Source of the DNA: Burkholderia sp. 4M9327F10
Lineage (GTDB): Bacteria; Pseudomonadota; Gammaproteobacteria; Burkholderiales; Burkholderiaceae
DNA length: 64,000 bases
Direction of reading: 5' to 3'
Assembly: GCF_005503145.1 (NCBI RefSeq)
Contig: NZ_SCNV01000001.1
Span: 310,001-374,000, forward strand
Positions 9,389-19,219 of the stretch are shown in pieces. The position numbers and the translations under genes are program-made. The notes under the pieces are model-generated. The model was not told the origin of the DNA and made no database searches. It was given only the letters and a program-made list of their open reading frames with translations. Numbering within the stretch: the stretch's first letter is position 1; each line of letters starts with the position of its first letter.

Positions 9389-9404
9389 ATGTGATATATC
9401 ACAT
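9389..9404. promoter_or_regulatory. Perfect 16-bp palindrome, probable GntR (FCD) operator
   Basis: ATGTGATATATCACAT reads the same on both strands. It lies 114 bases upstream of the ThDP lyase start and in its probable promoter. FCD-type GntR regulators bind short palindromes of this kind, and the regulator gene lies directly upstream. Confidence 0.65.
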
Positions 9405-9549
9405 TCAATCAAGCATGATTTTCATCTGACAATTGAGATGAACTTTATGCGCTGAAGGCTTGCCTGGAGCGGGTTTCAGAGGGAGAGGCGCCGGCCGGCG
9501 CTCAAGAAAGCAAGGGAAAACACCGAGGAGGGAGACTTTCAGGTGCTTG

Positions 9550-9559
9550 TGATATATCA
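9550..9559. promoter_or_regulatory. Second TGATATATCA operator-like palindrome
   Basis: The 10-bp core TGATATATCA is identical to the core of the palindrome at 9389-9404. It is flanked by GGTGC at 9542-9546 (shifted by one base on some alignments) and GCACC at 9561-9565, which form a wider imperfect dyad. Confidence 0.5.
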
Positions 9560-9677
9560 GGCACCCCATTTTGAGAACAAGCCAGGACGAAGGAACTCCG
9601 CATTACACGGACGGACGTGCAATGCGTTGGCGAGATTTCCGAATATCCGGTTGCTTACGCAGCCCGTTGCTGGCCGC

Positions 9678-10397
9678 TCAATCGAGAAAGTCGCAGTTCG
9701 CTTCGACAAACGCCGCGAGATCGAGCGAATGTTGGCGTGTGAGCCGCTCGGCCAGTTCGGTATCGCGCTTCTCCAGCGCCTCGATGATCCGCAGATGGTC
9801 GACGATCGAGCGCGAGGCGCGGTCGCTCTGCGAGATCGTCATGCGGCGAATTGCGCGGACGTGAATGAAGATGTTCTTGATCGTATCGAGGATGATCTGC
9901 GACTTCGACAACTCGACAATTGCCTGGTGGAAAGCAATGTTTGCATCGGAGTACTCGGCAATATGTTCGGCCGGCGTCGTGTCCTGGAAATTGTCGAACA
10001 TGTGGCGCAGCCGGGCGATTTCCTCGTCCGTGGCGTGCAGGGTGGCAAGGCGGGCGGCCATGCTTTCGAGGGCCGCCCACATCTGGATCATTTCGACAAT
10101 TTCGCGCTTGCTCTTGCGCACGATGTAGATGCCGCGGCGCGGCACCATGCGCAAAAAACCTTCCTGCTCGAGTAGCGTCATCGCTTCGCGCACCGGCGTA
10201 CGGCTCACGCCCAGCGATTCGCTCAGCACACGCTCGTCAAGACGGAGTTCCTCGCGCGACTGATAGATGTCCGCATCGGCAATCGCCTGACGCAGCATCG
10301 CATAGGCCTGATCGCGCAAGCTTGCGCTCGCGCCGATCGGCTGCAACGACAAGGTCAACGGTGTAGCCACTGCTTCAGTTTGAAGTTCTGACGACAT
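9678..10397 (-). CDS. GntR-family transcriptional regulator, FCD (FadR-like) subfamily
   Basis: A 239-residue regulator: winged helix at about 20-88 (RLDERVLSESLGVSRTPVRE, the GntR signature) and an all-helical FCD ligand domain at about 95-225, with the metal/ligand residues of DANIAFHQAI and DHLRIIEALEKRD. The start at 10397 is preceded by AAGAGG; a longer frame to 10511 is unlikely. It sits directly upstream of the formyl-CoA operon on the same strand and is flanked by palindromes related to TGATATATCA, so it probably represses the operon and itself, releasing in response to a carboxylate. The inducer is unknown. Confidence 0.9.
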   Translation of the reverse strand: MSSELQTEAVATPLTLSLQPIGASASLRDQAYAMLRQAIADADIYQSREELRLDERVLSESLGVSRTPVREAMTLLEQEGFLRMVPRRGIYIVRKSKREIVEMIQMWAALESMAARLATLHATDEEIARLRHMFDNFQDTTPAEHIAEYSDANIAFHQAIVELSKSQIILDTIKNIFIHVRAIRRMTISQSDRASRSIVDHLRIIEALEKRDTELAERLTRQHSLDLAAFVEANCDFLD

Positions 10398-10614
10398 GCA
10401 TCGCCTCTTGTTGAGCATGTGCAACCGGACGGGCGCCCGCCTGAACCCCATGTGGCGTGTCCACACCGGCCTGTTCACCCAGTCCGGCGAAGCGGCCATG
10501 TTGCGCCGCAAGCGCTGCGACCGGCTGCGGAATCCAGCGGGTCAGCAACACGGTGGCAGCCGAGCCCAAACCCACAACCGCCAGAGCCAGAAGCGCCAGA
10601 GGAACGAATTCCAT
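10375..10614 (-). CDS. Small single-TM membrane protein, 79 residues, unknown
   Basis: An N-terminal hydrophobic helix (VPLALLALAVVGLGSAATVLL, about 4-24) is followed by a soluble tail. The ATG at 10614 has GGAG six bases upstream, and the 3' end overlaps the GntR start by 23 bases, which implies translational coupling. I do not recognise the family. The single membrane helix after a good ribosome site supports it, but the length is small. Confidence 0.5.
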   Translation of the reverse strand: MEFVPLALLALAVVGLGSAATVLLTRWIPQPVAALAAQHGRFAGLGEQAGVDTPHGVQAGARPVAHAQQEAMHVVRTSN

Positions 10615-10692
10615 TTGCAACTCCGAATGATTGAATGACCTTTGATCCCCCAATCATATGCTGCGCCGCCGCAAACATCAATATTTCGTATG

Positions 10693-10702
10693 TAGTATAT
10701 CA
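10693..10702. promoter_or_regulatory. Degenerate copy of the GntR operator upstream of the regulator
   Basis: TAGTATATCA matches eight of ten positions of TGATATATCA. It lies in an AT-rich stretch about 80 bases upstream of the small membrane protein/GntR unit, where an autoregulatory site would be expected. Confidence 0.35.
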
Positions 10703-11000
10703 ATCGTCGTTGCGGCTTGATCGTAACATCAAGGTAACATGGCGGCCGCCTGGTGGCGTATATGCGGAATAAATAGCGCGGCCCTCACCACGTAAGCATG
10801 CGCTAACTCCAGCCTCCAGGGAATTCGGCGCCGGCGCGCCGCGGGTTGCGCGGGGAGGTCAACGCCTCGGTGTTAACGCGCAAAACGCGCGCTATGCGCG
10901 CACTTCCGCTCGCCAATCGCGCAGTTGACCTCAAACGCGGATTGTAGAAGGCGCACCACCTCATTATTCTTCGGGGAATCTTGCAGCGGTTGGCGCGCGG

Positions 11001-11031
11001 TAACCGGCCAATAACCGGCCAATAACCGGCG
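11001..11031. repeat. 11-bp tandem repeat, nearly three copies
   Basis: TAACCGGCCAA is repeated at 11001-11011 and 11012-11022, with a third partial copy from 11023. It lies within the 475-base spacer 10615-11089 upstream of the MHS symporter. Apart from this repeat and the GntR half-site I see nothing else there. Confidence 0.75.
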
Positions 11032-11089
11032 GCCTTCGCACCAGCCTCCACTGCGCTCCAGACATTCAGCATGGGATCGGAGACACCTC

Positions 11090-12409
11090 ATGACCACAGC
11101 AGTATCGACAGCGGCCCGCCCCGGCGCCGCCAGTAACGCAAGCCGCGCCCGCCGGGCGGCGCTCGGCAGCTTTGTAGGCGCAGTGGTCGACTGGTACGAC
11201 TTCCTGCTATACGGCATCGTCGCCGCGCTCGTGTTCAACACTCAGTTCTTTCCGCAGGTCAGCGCGGCAATGGGCACGCTCGCGGCCTTCGCGACCTTCG
11301 GCGTCGGCTTCCTGTTCCGGCCGCTCGGCGGCTTCATCTTCGGCCACTATGGCGACCGCCTCGGCCGCAAGCGCATGCTGGTGCTGACCGTCATGATGAT
11401 GGGCCTCTCCACTGCGGCGATCGGCCTGCTGCCGTCGTTTCTCAGCATTGGCTGGTGGGCGCCGGTGCTGCTGGTGACGCTGCGGGCCATTCAGGGTTTC
11501 GCGGTCGGCGGCGAATGGGGTGGAGCGGCGTTGATGGCGGTGGAAAGCGCGCCCGAGAAAAAGAAAGCGTTTTACAGCAGCGGCGTGCAGGTCGGCTATG
11601 GCGTCGGTCTCGTGCTCGCCACGGGCCTCGTGTCGATCATCAGCCATTCGATGGACAACGCCACCTTCCTCGCGTGGGGCTGGCGCTTGCCGTTCCTGTT
11701 CAGCGTGGTGCTGGTGCTGATCGCGCTGTGGATCCGCTCGAACATGGAGGAGTCGAAGGAGTTTGTCGAGAAGGTGGTCGAAAAAGGCGCCGCGCGGCCG
11801 CGCCTGCCGATTGTCAAAGCCTTGCTCAAGCATCCGAAGGCGTTTCTGCTGATCATCGCGCTGCGCCTCGCGGAACTGTTCACCATGTACATCGTGACGG
11901 CCTTCGCGCTGAACTATTCGACCGCGAATCTCGGCATGCCGCGCACGTTCTTCCTCAACATCGGCCTGCTGGTGGGCGCGCTGAGCTGCGTGACGATCCC
12001 CTGCTTCGCGTGGCTTGCCGACCGCTTCGGCCGGCGCCGCGTGTATATGGTGGGTGCGCTGACCGGCATGCTAAGCGCAGTGCCGTTTTTCCTCGCACTC
12101 GAAGCGCGGGCGACGGCGTGGATCGTGATCTTCGCGGTGATGCTCGCGAACGTGGCGCACGACATGGTGGTGAGCGTGCAGCAGCCGATGTTCACCGAAC
12201 TGTTCGGCACCGAGTACCGCTACAGCGGCGCGGGGGTGGGCTATCAGGTGGCGAGCGTAGTGGGAGGCGGCTTCACGCCGTTTATCGCTGTGGCGCTGGT
12301 GAGTCTTGCGGGAGGCTCGTGGCATCCGGTGGCGGCGTATCTGGGTGTCGGCTGCCTGATTTCGCTGGTGGTCGCCGCGCGCATGAAAACCGGTCGTGCG
12401 GCGGCATAG
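11090..12409 (+). CDS. MHS-family metabolite:H+ symporter (ShiA-like)
   Basis: A 439-residue 12-TM transporter of the metabolite:H+ symporter family. Typical features are VDWYDFLLYG near residue 35, the RPLGGFIFGHYGDRLGRK loop, IQGFAVGGEWGGA, and WLADRFGRRRVY in the second half. E. coli ShiA has almost the same length (438), so shikimate or another small carboxylate is a reasonable guess, but family substrates vary (citrate, proline/betaine, ketoglutarate). It has its own promoter region and stands alone, ending convergently against the histidine kinase gene. Confidence 0.87.
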   Translation: MTTAVSTAARPGAASNASRARRAALGSFVGAVVDWYDFLLYGIVAALVFNTQFFPQVSAAMGTLAAFATFGVGFLFRPLGGFIFGHYGDRLGRKRMLVLTVMMMGLSTAAIGLLPSFLSIGWWAPVLLVTLRAIQGFAVGGEWGGAALMAVESAPEKKKAFYSSGVQVGYGVGLVLATGLVSIISHSMDNATFLAWGWRLPFLFSVVLVLIALWIRSNMEESKEFVEKVVEKGAARPRLPIVKALLKHPKAFLLIIALRLAELFTMYIVTAFALNYSTANLGMPRTFFLNIGLLVGALSCVTIPCFAWLADRFGRRRVYMVGALTGMLSAVPFFLALEARATAWIVIFAVMLANVAHDMVVSVQQPMFTELFGTEYRYSGAGVGYQVASVVGGGFTPFIAVALVSLAGGSWHPVAAYLGVGCLISLVVAARMKTGRAAA

Positions 12410-12419
12410 CGGCTAACGA

Positions 12420-12443
12420 GGGCGAGTGCTCCGTCACTCGCCC
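12420..12443. terminator. Shared hairpin between convergent genes
   Basis: GGGCGAGTG and CACTCGCCC form a 9-bp perfect stem with a 6-base loop. It lies 10 bases after the MHS symporter stop and contains the kinase stop codon, so it probably terminates both directions. Confidence 0.65.
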
Positions 12444-13651
12444 GCCCGAAGCTGCACCGGAAACCTGATCTCAAAGGTCGTGCCCTCCCCCTCGTGCGAG
12501 TCGAAACGGATCTGCCCGCCCAGCACCCGCGTCAACTCGCGGACGATCGCCAGCCCGAGGCCTGCGCCGGGAACGTCCTCTTCCGTCGCGCGTTCGAATT
12601 CCTTGAAGACGCGTTCCCGGTCCGACGGTCCGATCCCCACTCCGGTATCGGACACGCGCAGACGCCAGTGGTCGTCACCGTCCGCGCTCATCTCCAGCTC
12701 GACCTGGCCCACCTTGGTGTATTTCGCCGCGTTGGTCAGCAGATTGAGCGCCACCTGTTTCAGCTTGAGCCGGTTAGAGACGATCGTGCTCAAGCCGGCA
12801 TCGAACGCATGCGTCAGGCGCAAGCCCTTGGCTTCGACAAACGGAGCGCACGAGGCCACCAGTTCGTCGAACAGTTCATGCAGGTTGAACGGCTCCACGA
12901 CGAGGTGATTGGTATCGCCAAGCACCACTGAATATTCGACCAGCTCATCCACCAGTGCCTTCATGTCCGTGGCCTGGCGGTTGGCAAGCGCCAGCGCCGC
13001 TTCGACCTTGGCCGGCGCGCGTGACATCAGTTGCAGCGCCATTGAAAACACATTCAGGAAATTGCGCAGATCGTGCACGACGCTACGCGTGATCTGCATG
13101 CGCGACTCGTAAAGATCGCTGACGAGGCGCTGCTTCAGGGTGAGTTCGTGATTCGCGCGTTCGAGCCGGCCGGTGTAGTCGTCGATTTTGCGGTCGCGCT
13201 CGGTGACAACTTCGCGAATCGACATCAACGTGACGAAGCTGACCGCCTCGTCGATGAAGTGCCGCGCCCGCTCCTCGTGACGCCGTGTGAAAAACGGCCG
13301 CGATTCGCTGAACTGGACAATCTGGCCGGTCAGCATCTGGCGGAACAGATCGAGTTCGCGCACCAGCTCGTCGATGCGGTACCCCTGCCGCCAGCGCAGC
13401 TTGCCGTGCTTGCGTGCGTTGCGCTCGATCTCCGGCTCGACCTGATCGAGATCCTGATCTTCAAGCGCGCTGCAGATTTCCTCGAGAATGGCCGGGATGT
13501 GATCCGACAACTGCTCGTAAGTGAGCCGGTCGGCTTCGGTTAGCTCGGTGTCGTGGAAAACGGCCCTCATCCAGCGCTCGGTCAGGTTGACCTGATCCAG
13601 ACGAAGGCTCTCGGCAAACGCGCGGAGTGGGCGTAATTGCGAATCGGGCAT
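12434..13651 (-). CDS. Soluble sensor histidine kinase with RsbRD-type N-terminal domain
   Basis: A 405-residue cytoplasmic kinase without membrane helices. Residues 15-150 look like the RsbRD N-terminal helical domain (ERWMRAV, MLTGQIVQF). A coiled coil leads to the H-box RSVVHDLRNFLNV with phospho-His193, then an ATPase domain: N-box NLLTNAAKYTKVG, G1 DTGVGIG and G2 GAGLGLAIVREL. No response regulator is adjacent, so it is an orphan kinase whose partner must lie elsewhere. ATG 13651 was preferred to an upstream start at 13723 because the extra residues have no domain character. Confidence 0.87.
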   Translation of the reverse strand: MPDSQLRPLRAFAESLRLDQVNLTERWMRAVFHDTELTEADRLTYEQLSDHIPAILEEICSALEDQDLDQVEPEIERNARKHGKLRWRQGYRIDELVRELDLFRQMLTGQIVQFSESRPFFTRRHEERARHFIDEAVSFVTLMSIREVVTERDRKIDDYTGRLERANHELTLKQRLVSDLYESRMQITRSVVHDLRNFLNVFSMALQLMSRAPAKVEAALALANRQATDMKALVDELVEYSVVLGDTNHLVVEPFNLHELFDELVASCAPFVEAKGLRLTHAFDAGLSTIVSNRLKLKQVALNLLTNAAKYTKVGQVELEMSADGDDHWRLRVSDTGVGIGPSDRERVFKEFERATEEDVPGAGLGLAIVRELTRVLGGQIRFDSHEGEGTTFEIRFPVQLRAGE

Positions 13652-13983
13652 AAATCGGGGCCTGCCGCCGCGAAGGGGGGAAACATGAGAACCCGCCGGC
13701 ACAGGCGGGACTCGCTCTATCACCTGCTGCGCCAGCGTATCACGCCAATCCGGGCCGTTGCCAATGCCTCACCGGATTCGACGGCGCCGGCCCGGCTCCG
13801 GTGGCTTCGCGCGGCCCCCGAATCGCGCCCTGGAGCATACTTCATATGATTGGCGCGTCGCCGCCCGCCGATAGCAGGTGGCGTGATTCCGTAGGCTTCA
13901 CGGCCCGCTTTACAGCTCGCTCACGCCCCATTGCACGGCCGCTTGCACGGCCAGGCGGCCGCCAAGGGGTTGCCGAGCCGAAG
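13652..13983. other. 332-base non-coding spacer
   Basis: No gene is supported here. A 6-bp hairpin (CCCGCC/GGCGGG, 13692-13709) lies just upstream of the kinase, and TTGCACGGCC is repeated near 13932 and 13944. Neither has a clear role. Confidence 0.5.
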
Positions 13984-14679
13984 TTATCCGCGCATCACAA
14001 TCTGATTGGCATGGTAGTCCCCCAGCGCCCGGGTAAATAGCGACGTGCACAGGTAGCCATTACCCGGCTCCCGCACGTAGTCGACGAACGCCTGTGCGCC
14101 GGCCATCTCGCTGTTGTCCGCCGAGATCAGCGCCCCTGTCCGCAGGCGCGGCTCCAGAATCTTGAGCACGGGCAGATAGTCCGACTTGGCGCCATCCAGC
14201 AGCACGAAATCGATGACATCCGGACAGCCTTCGGCAAGCGTGTGGGTGGCGTCCCCGAGGCGAATTTCCACCAGATCGTCGAGCCCGGCCTCGGCCAGGT
14301 TCAGGCGCGCCTGGGCAGCCTTGTGCGCTTCAATCTCCGTGCTGATCAGCACGCCTCCACCGTTGTCGCGCAAGGCGGCGGCAAGAAACAGCGTCGACAG
14401 CCCGAACGAAGTGCCGTATTCGATCACGCTGCGTGCGCCGCTGCTGCGCACCAGCAGGTAAAGCAGGTTGCCCATGTCCGGCGTCACCGGCATGTAGGCG
14501 TCGCGCATGGCGCGATAGAATCCGGCATCGGCTTCGCTGCCGAAGCCGTCACGCTGGGCGGCCTGCCGGACGAGCGGGTCGACACGTAGCGTCTCGGCGT
14601 ATAACCTGTCGAGCGTCGCCTTGACTCTGCCCGTTGTAATAGTGGCAATTGAAGGCGTCGCAGTCATTTGGGTGGTCAC
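13984..14679 (-). CDS. Class I SAM-dependent O-methyltransferase (COMT/YrrM type)
   Basis: A 231-residue methyltransferase. Motif I is VIEYGTSFGLST (about 86-97), the acidic Glu of STEIE follows, and LLDGAKSDY and ISADN match the metal-binding loop of cation-dependent O-methyltransferases. It starts at a GTG with GGGAG six bases upstream. The gene is divergent from an AraC regulator with only 39 bases between starts, so the two probably share control. The acceptor is unknown. Confidence 0.83.
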   Translation of the reverse strand: MTTQMTATPSIATITTGRVKATLDRLYAETLRVDPLVRQAAQRDGFGSEADAGFYRAMRDAYMPVTPDMGNLLYLLVRSSGARSVIEYGTSFGLSTLFLAAALRDNGGGVLISTEIEAHKAAQARLNLAEAGLDDLVEIRLGDATHTLAEGCPDVIDFVLLDGAKSDYLPVLKILEPRLRTGALISADNSEMAGAQAFVDYVREPGNGYLCTSLFTRALGDYHANQIVMRG

Positions 14680-14718
14680 AGTTCACTCCCGTAGTGGATA
14701 GAGCTGTGATCGTGTTCC

Positions 14719-15585
14719 ATGCGTGCGCTTCGGGATTGTAAATACGTGACATCGCGCCTCGCCACCGTACAGCCCTTGAAGAGCTATCACCTGCTGCATG
14801 CAGCGGTGAGCGGCGCCGCGGACGCGCACGGGGAAGCCGCCCTGCTCGCACGCTCGATGCGCAGCGTGGTGGCCGGATTCGTCGAGCATGACGTTTACGC
14901 CGAGGCCGCGCAGGCAGCGGCCCGCTCGTTGCGTGCAGGACAAAGGACGCGGCGCCTCGCGCTTGGCTTTGCCTGCGACGCCAACCCGCTCGCAGCCCTG
15001 CTGTTCGGCGCCAGCGAGAGCACCGAGTTCGAGCGGCGCTGGAACGCCCTCAACCGGCTCGCCAGGCTCGGCGTCCGGACCCACCTGGAAAGCAACGCCA
15101 GCGGACCGAGCTTGCGCCGGCAGCCGCACATCGCGGCGGCCGATTCAGCATTCAGAGCGGAGTTAGTCGAGCAGTGCATCGAGGCTGCACGTTCGTGCGC
15201 CCAGCAGCGTCCAGCAAGCGCGGACCGGCCTGATCATCTGCTGAGCCTCGCGCGAGCGCTGGCGCCTCCCGCGAGCGCCGCAGCCGATGTAACCGGCATG
15301 CTTTACGAAGAGCCCGCCACCGAACTGCTGGACGCGGCGGCCCAGCTAGGCTGCGCGCCGCGTACGCTGCAGCGCGACCTGGGCCGGCATGGCCTGACCT
15401 TCGGCCTCGTCAAACAGGCGGTGCGCCTGACCATCGCGGGCTACCGGCTGCGCAACCTCGATGAATCCATTACGGCAACCGCGCACGCCGCCGGCTTCTT
15501 CGATTCGGCGCATCTGAACCACGCGTGGGAAGCCGCCTGCGATATCGCGCCCTCGGTGTACCGGACGCTCGCAGGCCGCCTCTGA
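14719..15585 (+). CDS. AraC-family transcriptional regulator
   Basis: A 288-residue protein with a C-terminal AraC helix-turn-helix pair: ELLDAAAQLGCAPRTLQRDL at about 200-222 and ITATAHAAGFFDSAHLNHAW at about 253-272. The N-terminal 190 residues are Ala/Arg-rich and do not show a clear cupin, so the ligand domain is unrecognised. It is divergent from the O-methyltransferase, its likely target, and its stop codon abuts the convergent DUF3830 gene. Confidence 0.8.
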   Translation: MRALRDCKYVTSRLATVQPLKSYHLLHAAVSGAADAHGEAALLARSMRSVVAGFVEHDVYAEAAQAAARSLRAGQRTRRLALGFACDANPLAALLFGASESTEFERRWNALNRLARLGVRTHLESNASGPSLRRQPHIAAADSAFRAELVEQCIEAARSCAQQRPASADRPDHLLSLARALAPPASAAADVTGMLYEEPATELLDAAAQLGCAPRTLQRDLGRHGLTFGLVKQAVRLTIAGYRLRNLDESITATAHAAGFFDSAHLNHAWEAACDIAPSVYRTLAGRL

Positions 15586-16011
15586 TCAGATCTGTTCGAA
15601 CAGCACGTCTTGCGCGCCTTCCCACAGCACCTTGGTGCCGAGTTCGCGCAGATGCTCGTTGCCTTCGACAACCGTGAGGAAGTGATTGCCGGCCAGTTGC
15701 CCCATCTTGCTGGCGAAGCAGCATGAACCATAGGCGAGGATGATCTCGGTTTCGCTGTAGCCGCCGGGATAAAACAGAATGTCGCCGACCGACGGATGGC
15801 TCGTATGGTTTTCGAACCCCACCGCCGTACCGTTGTTTTCCAGCTTGAAGTCGCCGAGCGGCACCCAGCAGCCTTCGCCGCTCCAGCGCACGTGAATCAG
15901 CTTCTGGCGATACGGTAGAAGCTTGAGGAAGGCGGCCACCGTCTGCGGTGCATCGGGATGGGTTTCGGCGATAAATTCGTGGCCGCAGGAGGTAATGCGA
16001 AGTCGGGTCAT
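15586..16011 (-). CDS. DUF3830 protein (cyclophilin-like fold)
   Basis: A 141-residue protein whose sequence matches the DUF3830 pattern: QTVAAFLKLLPY, LIHVRWSGEGCWVPLGDF, the Gly-rich ILFYPGGYSETEIILAYG and FASKMGQLAGNHFL. Members have a cyclophilin-like beta barrel and no established activity. I placed the start at ATG 16011; a longer frame to 16107 has no family support. It ends convergently against the AraC gene and lies downstream of the ABC-2 exporter genes, with 115 bases between. Confidence 0.8.
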   Translation of the reverse strand: MTRLRITSCGHEFIAETHPDAPQTVAAFLKLLPYRQKLIHVRWSGEGCWVPLGDFKLENNGTAVGFENHTSHPSVGDILFYPGGYSETEIILAYGSCCFASKMGQLAGNHFLTVVEGNEHLRELGTKVLWEGAQDVLFEQI

Positions 16012-16126
16012 GATGTCTGTCCGCGAGGTCTGGTTGAACGGGATGGTCGGCCGGGCATCATTGTCCCGGCCCGGGCGCGGCGCCGACAGAGACAGTTTCG
16101 ACACCACGGGTCAGGCCAGTTGATGG

Positions 16127-16884
16127 CTAGCTCTTCAGACGGTACCCCGTCTTGAAGATCCACGCGACAATCGCCAGAAACACGGCCAGAAACAGCGCCG
16201 TCATGCCGAGACTCACGCCTACATCCACATCCGCCATGCCGTAGAAACTCCAGCGAAAGCCGCTCACCAGATACACGATCGGATTGAACAGGGTCACGAT
16301 CTTCCAGAACGGCGGCAGCATATCGACGGCGTAGAAGCTCCCGCCGAGAAACGTCAGCGGTGTAATGATCAGGAGCGGCACGAGTTGCAGCTTCTCGAAA
16401 CTGTCCGCCCAGATGCCGATGATGAAACCGAACAGGCTGAACGTCACGGCTGTGAGGAGCAGAAACAGGATCATCCAGAACGGATGCAACACCTGCAACG
16501 GCACAAACAGGCCGGCGGTCGCGAGAATGATCAGCCCCAGCAGGATCGATTTGGTTGCGGCCGCACCGACATAGCTCACCACGATCTCGAGATAGGAGAC
16601 CGGGGCGGACAGCAGTTCGTAGATCGTCCCCGTGAACCTCGGAAAGTAAATCCCGAACGAGGCATTGGAAATGCTCTGCGACAACAGCGACAGCATGATG
16701 AGGCCCGGCACGATGAACGCGCCGTAGCTGATGCCGCCCACTTCCTTGATGCGCGAGCCGATTGCCGCGCCGAACACGACGAAATACAGCGAGGTGGAGA
16801 TCACCGGCGCAATGATGCTCTGCATCAGCGTGCGCCAGGTTCGCGCCATCTCGAACTTGTAGATGGCGCGGATTGCGTAAATGT

Positions 16885-16888
<4 letters not shown>
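16127..16888 (-). CDS. ABC-2 type transporter permease
   Basis: A 253-residue permease with six membrane segments and the ABC-2 signature [22 protein letters not shown]. It resembles YadH/NodJ-type exporters. It overlaps the upstream ATPase gene by 4 bases (ATGA), so the two form one exporter. The cargo is unknown; homologues export polysaccharide parts, lipids or drugs. Confidence 0.88.
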
Positions 16889-17889
<1,001 letters not shown>

Positions 17890-17985
17890 GATGACCCTCG
17901 AAATATAAAGGAAAGCGTCCGGGCGCATGCGCGCGGCGACTTGCCCCGGCATTCGCGGGGCGAGCGCGCGTTGCAGCGCGTCACG

Positions 17986-18528
17986 TTAACGCTGGGGAAT
18001 CTCGAACACCAGACAGGTCGTCGTACCGTGCGCATACAAGGTGCCGTCAGCACCGACCAGCCGCGCCTCGGCGGTGGCCAGTTGACGGCCGCAATGAATC
18101 ACCTTGCCTTCCGCACGCACCCGTCCCACACGAGGCGTCAGCGCCTTCACGTAATTCACGCTGAGTTCGGCCGTCGTATAGCCGCGGCCGGGCGGCATCA
18201 GGGTGTGCACGGAGCAGCCGAGCGCCGAATCGAGCAAGGTGGCTACCCAGCCGCCATGAACCGTGCCGAGCGGGTTCAGATGCTGCGCGAGCGGCCGGCC
18301 CTGGAAGACGGCGCGGCCTTCGGTCACCTCCATGAGGGTGAAATCGAGTGTCTTCGCAATCGCAGCGTAGGGTATTTCGCCGCTCAGCATGGCCTGCAAC
18401 ACTTCGAGGCCGCTCTTGCCGGCAACCTGTTCAGGACTTGCCAACCCGGGGCCCGGGCCGGCTTCCATGCGCGCCAACACCTCCGCCTCCTCGGCCAGCC
18501 ATGTCTCCATCACCTGTTCTGATGTCAA
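17986..18528 (-). CDS. PaaI-like hotdog thioesterase
   Basis: A 180-residue hotdog-fold protein. The active-site segment HGGWVATLLDSALGCSV (about 91-107) and TAELSVNYVKAL are typical of PaaI/YbgC-type acyl-CoA thioesterases. The start is a TTG at 18528 with GGAG seven bases upstream; an in-frame ATG at 18510 is the alternative. About 60 N-terminal residues precede the hotdog domain and are not recognised. Substrate unknown. Confidence 0.83.
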   Translation of the reverse strand: MTSEQVMETWLAEEAEVLARMEAGPGPGLASPEQVAGKSGLEVLQAMLSGEIPYAAIAKTLDFTLMEVTEGRAVFQGRPLAQHLNPLGTVHGGWVATLLDSALGCSVHTLMPPGRGYTTAELSVNYVKALTPRVGRVRAEGKVIHCGRQLATAEARLVGADGTLYAHGTTTCLVFEIPQR

Positions 18529-18613
18529 ATAAGTTCTCCGGTTTTATCGCCGCGGCTGCGATTGCCGCATCGATTGCGGTATCCATCGCCAGCTTCGCGC
18601 GGAGCAGCGCCGC

Positions 18614-19219
18614 TTAGCCCTGCCGGCGCGCTATCTTCTGCTCCAGGCCGGCGCGCACCTCCGGCCATTCGGTGTCAATGATACTGAAGCGCACGGAATT
18701 GCGCTTACGACCGTCCGGCATGATGCGTTCGTTGCGCACAATACCTTCCTGCTTTGCGCCGAGGCGCAGAATCGCGGCGCGCGATTTCTCGTTCAGCTCG
18801 TCGGTCGTAAACTGGACGCGCACGCAGTCCATCACCTCGAAGGCGTGGCGCAGCAGCAGGAATTTGGCTTCGGTATTCACGGCCGAGCGTTGCACCGATG
18901 CGGAAAGCCAGGTATGGCCGATTTCAAGCTTGCGGTTGTGGCGGTCGATTTTCCAGAAGCGCGTGCTGCCGACCACGCGGTTGTCTTGGCGCCTGACAAT
19001 GGCGAACGGCATCACGGTGCCGGCGCTGCGTGCGGCCAGGGCACGCTCGATAAAGCGCGCCATGGTGTCGGCGCTGGGCACGACCGTGAGCGTGAGGTTC
19101 CACAACTCGCCGTCGGCGGCCGCGGCGATCAGCGCCTGTTCGTGAGCAGGTTGCAGCGGCTCAAGCACGACGTGAGAGCCGCTGAGAACGGGTTGCAGAT
19201 TGATTTCATCGTCAGCCAT
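18614..19219 (-). CDS. GNAT acetyltransferase (RimJ/RimL type)
   Basis: A 201-residue GNAT of the RimJ/RimL subgroup: LEPLQPAHEQAL at the start, VVGSTRFWKIDRHNRKLEIG in the middle and NEKSRAAILRLGAKQEGIVRN carrying the CoA-binding C-terminal motif. Members acetylate N-termini of ribosomal proteins or small amines. No operon partner is evident. Confidence 0.85.
   Translation of the reverse strand: MADDEINLQPVLSGSHVVLEPLQPAHEQALIAAAADGELWNLTLTVVPSADTMARFIERALAARSAGTVMPFAIVRRQDNRVVGSTRFWKIDRHNRKLEIGHTWLSASVQRSAVNTEAKFLLLRHAFEVMDCVRVQFTTDELNEKSRAAILRLGAKQEGIVRNERIMPDGRKRNSVRFSIIDTEWPEVRAGLEQKIARRQG

Larger units (their letters stand above)
9276..9677. promoter_or_regulatory. Regulatory region of the formyl-CoA operon
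   Basis: The 402 bases between the ThDP gene and the end of the GntR gene are AT-richer than the flanks and hold two copies of the TGATATATCA palindrome (9389-9404 and 9550-9559). On the minus strand a TTGATT hexamer (-35-like) lies just before the first palindrome, 17 bases ahead of a weak TACCGT (-10-like), which would put the operator inside the promoter spacer. The promoter call is tentative. Confidence 0.5.

Noticed and set aside
10803..11072. 89-residue minus-strand frame in the spacer before the MHS symporter
   Set aside because: Passes through a tandem repeat, Arg-rich, no ribosome site or domain.
18522..18617. 31-residue hydrophobic plus-strand frame
   Set aside because: It overlaps the divergent thioesterase start by 7 bases and has no ribosome site.
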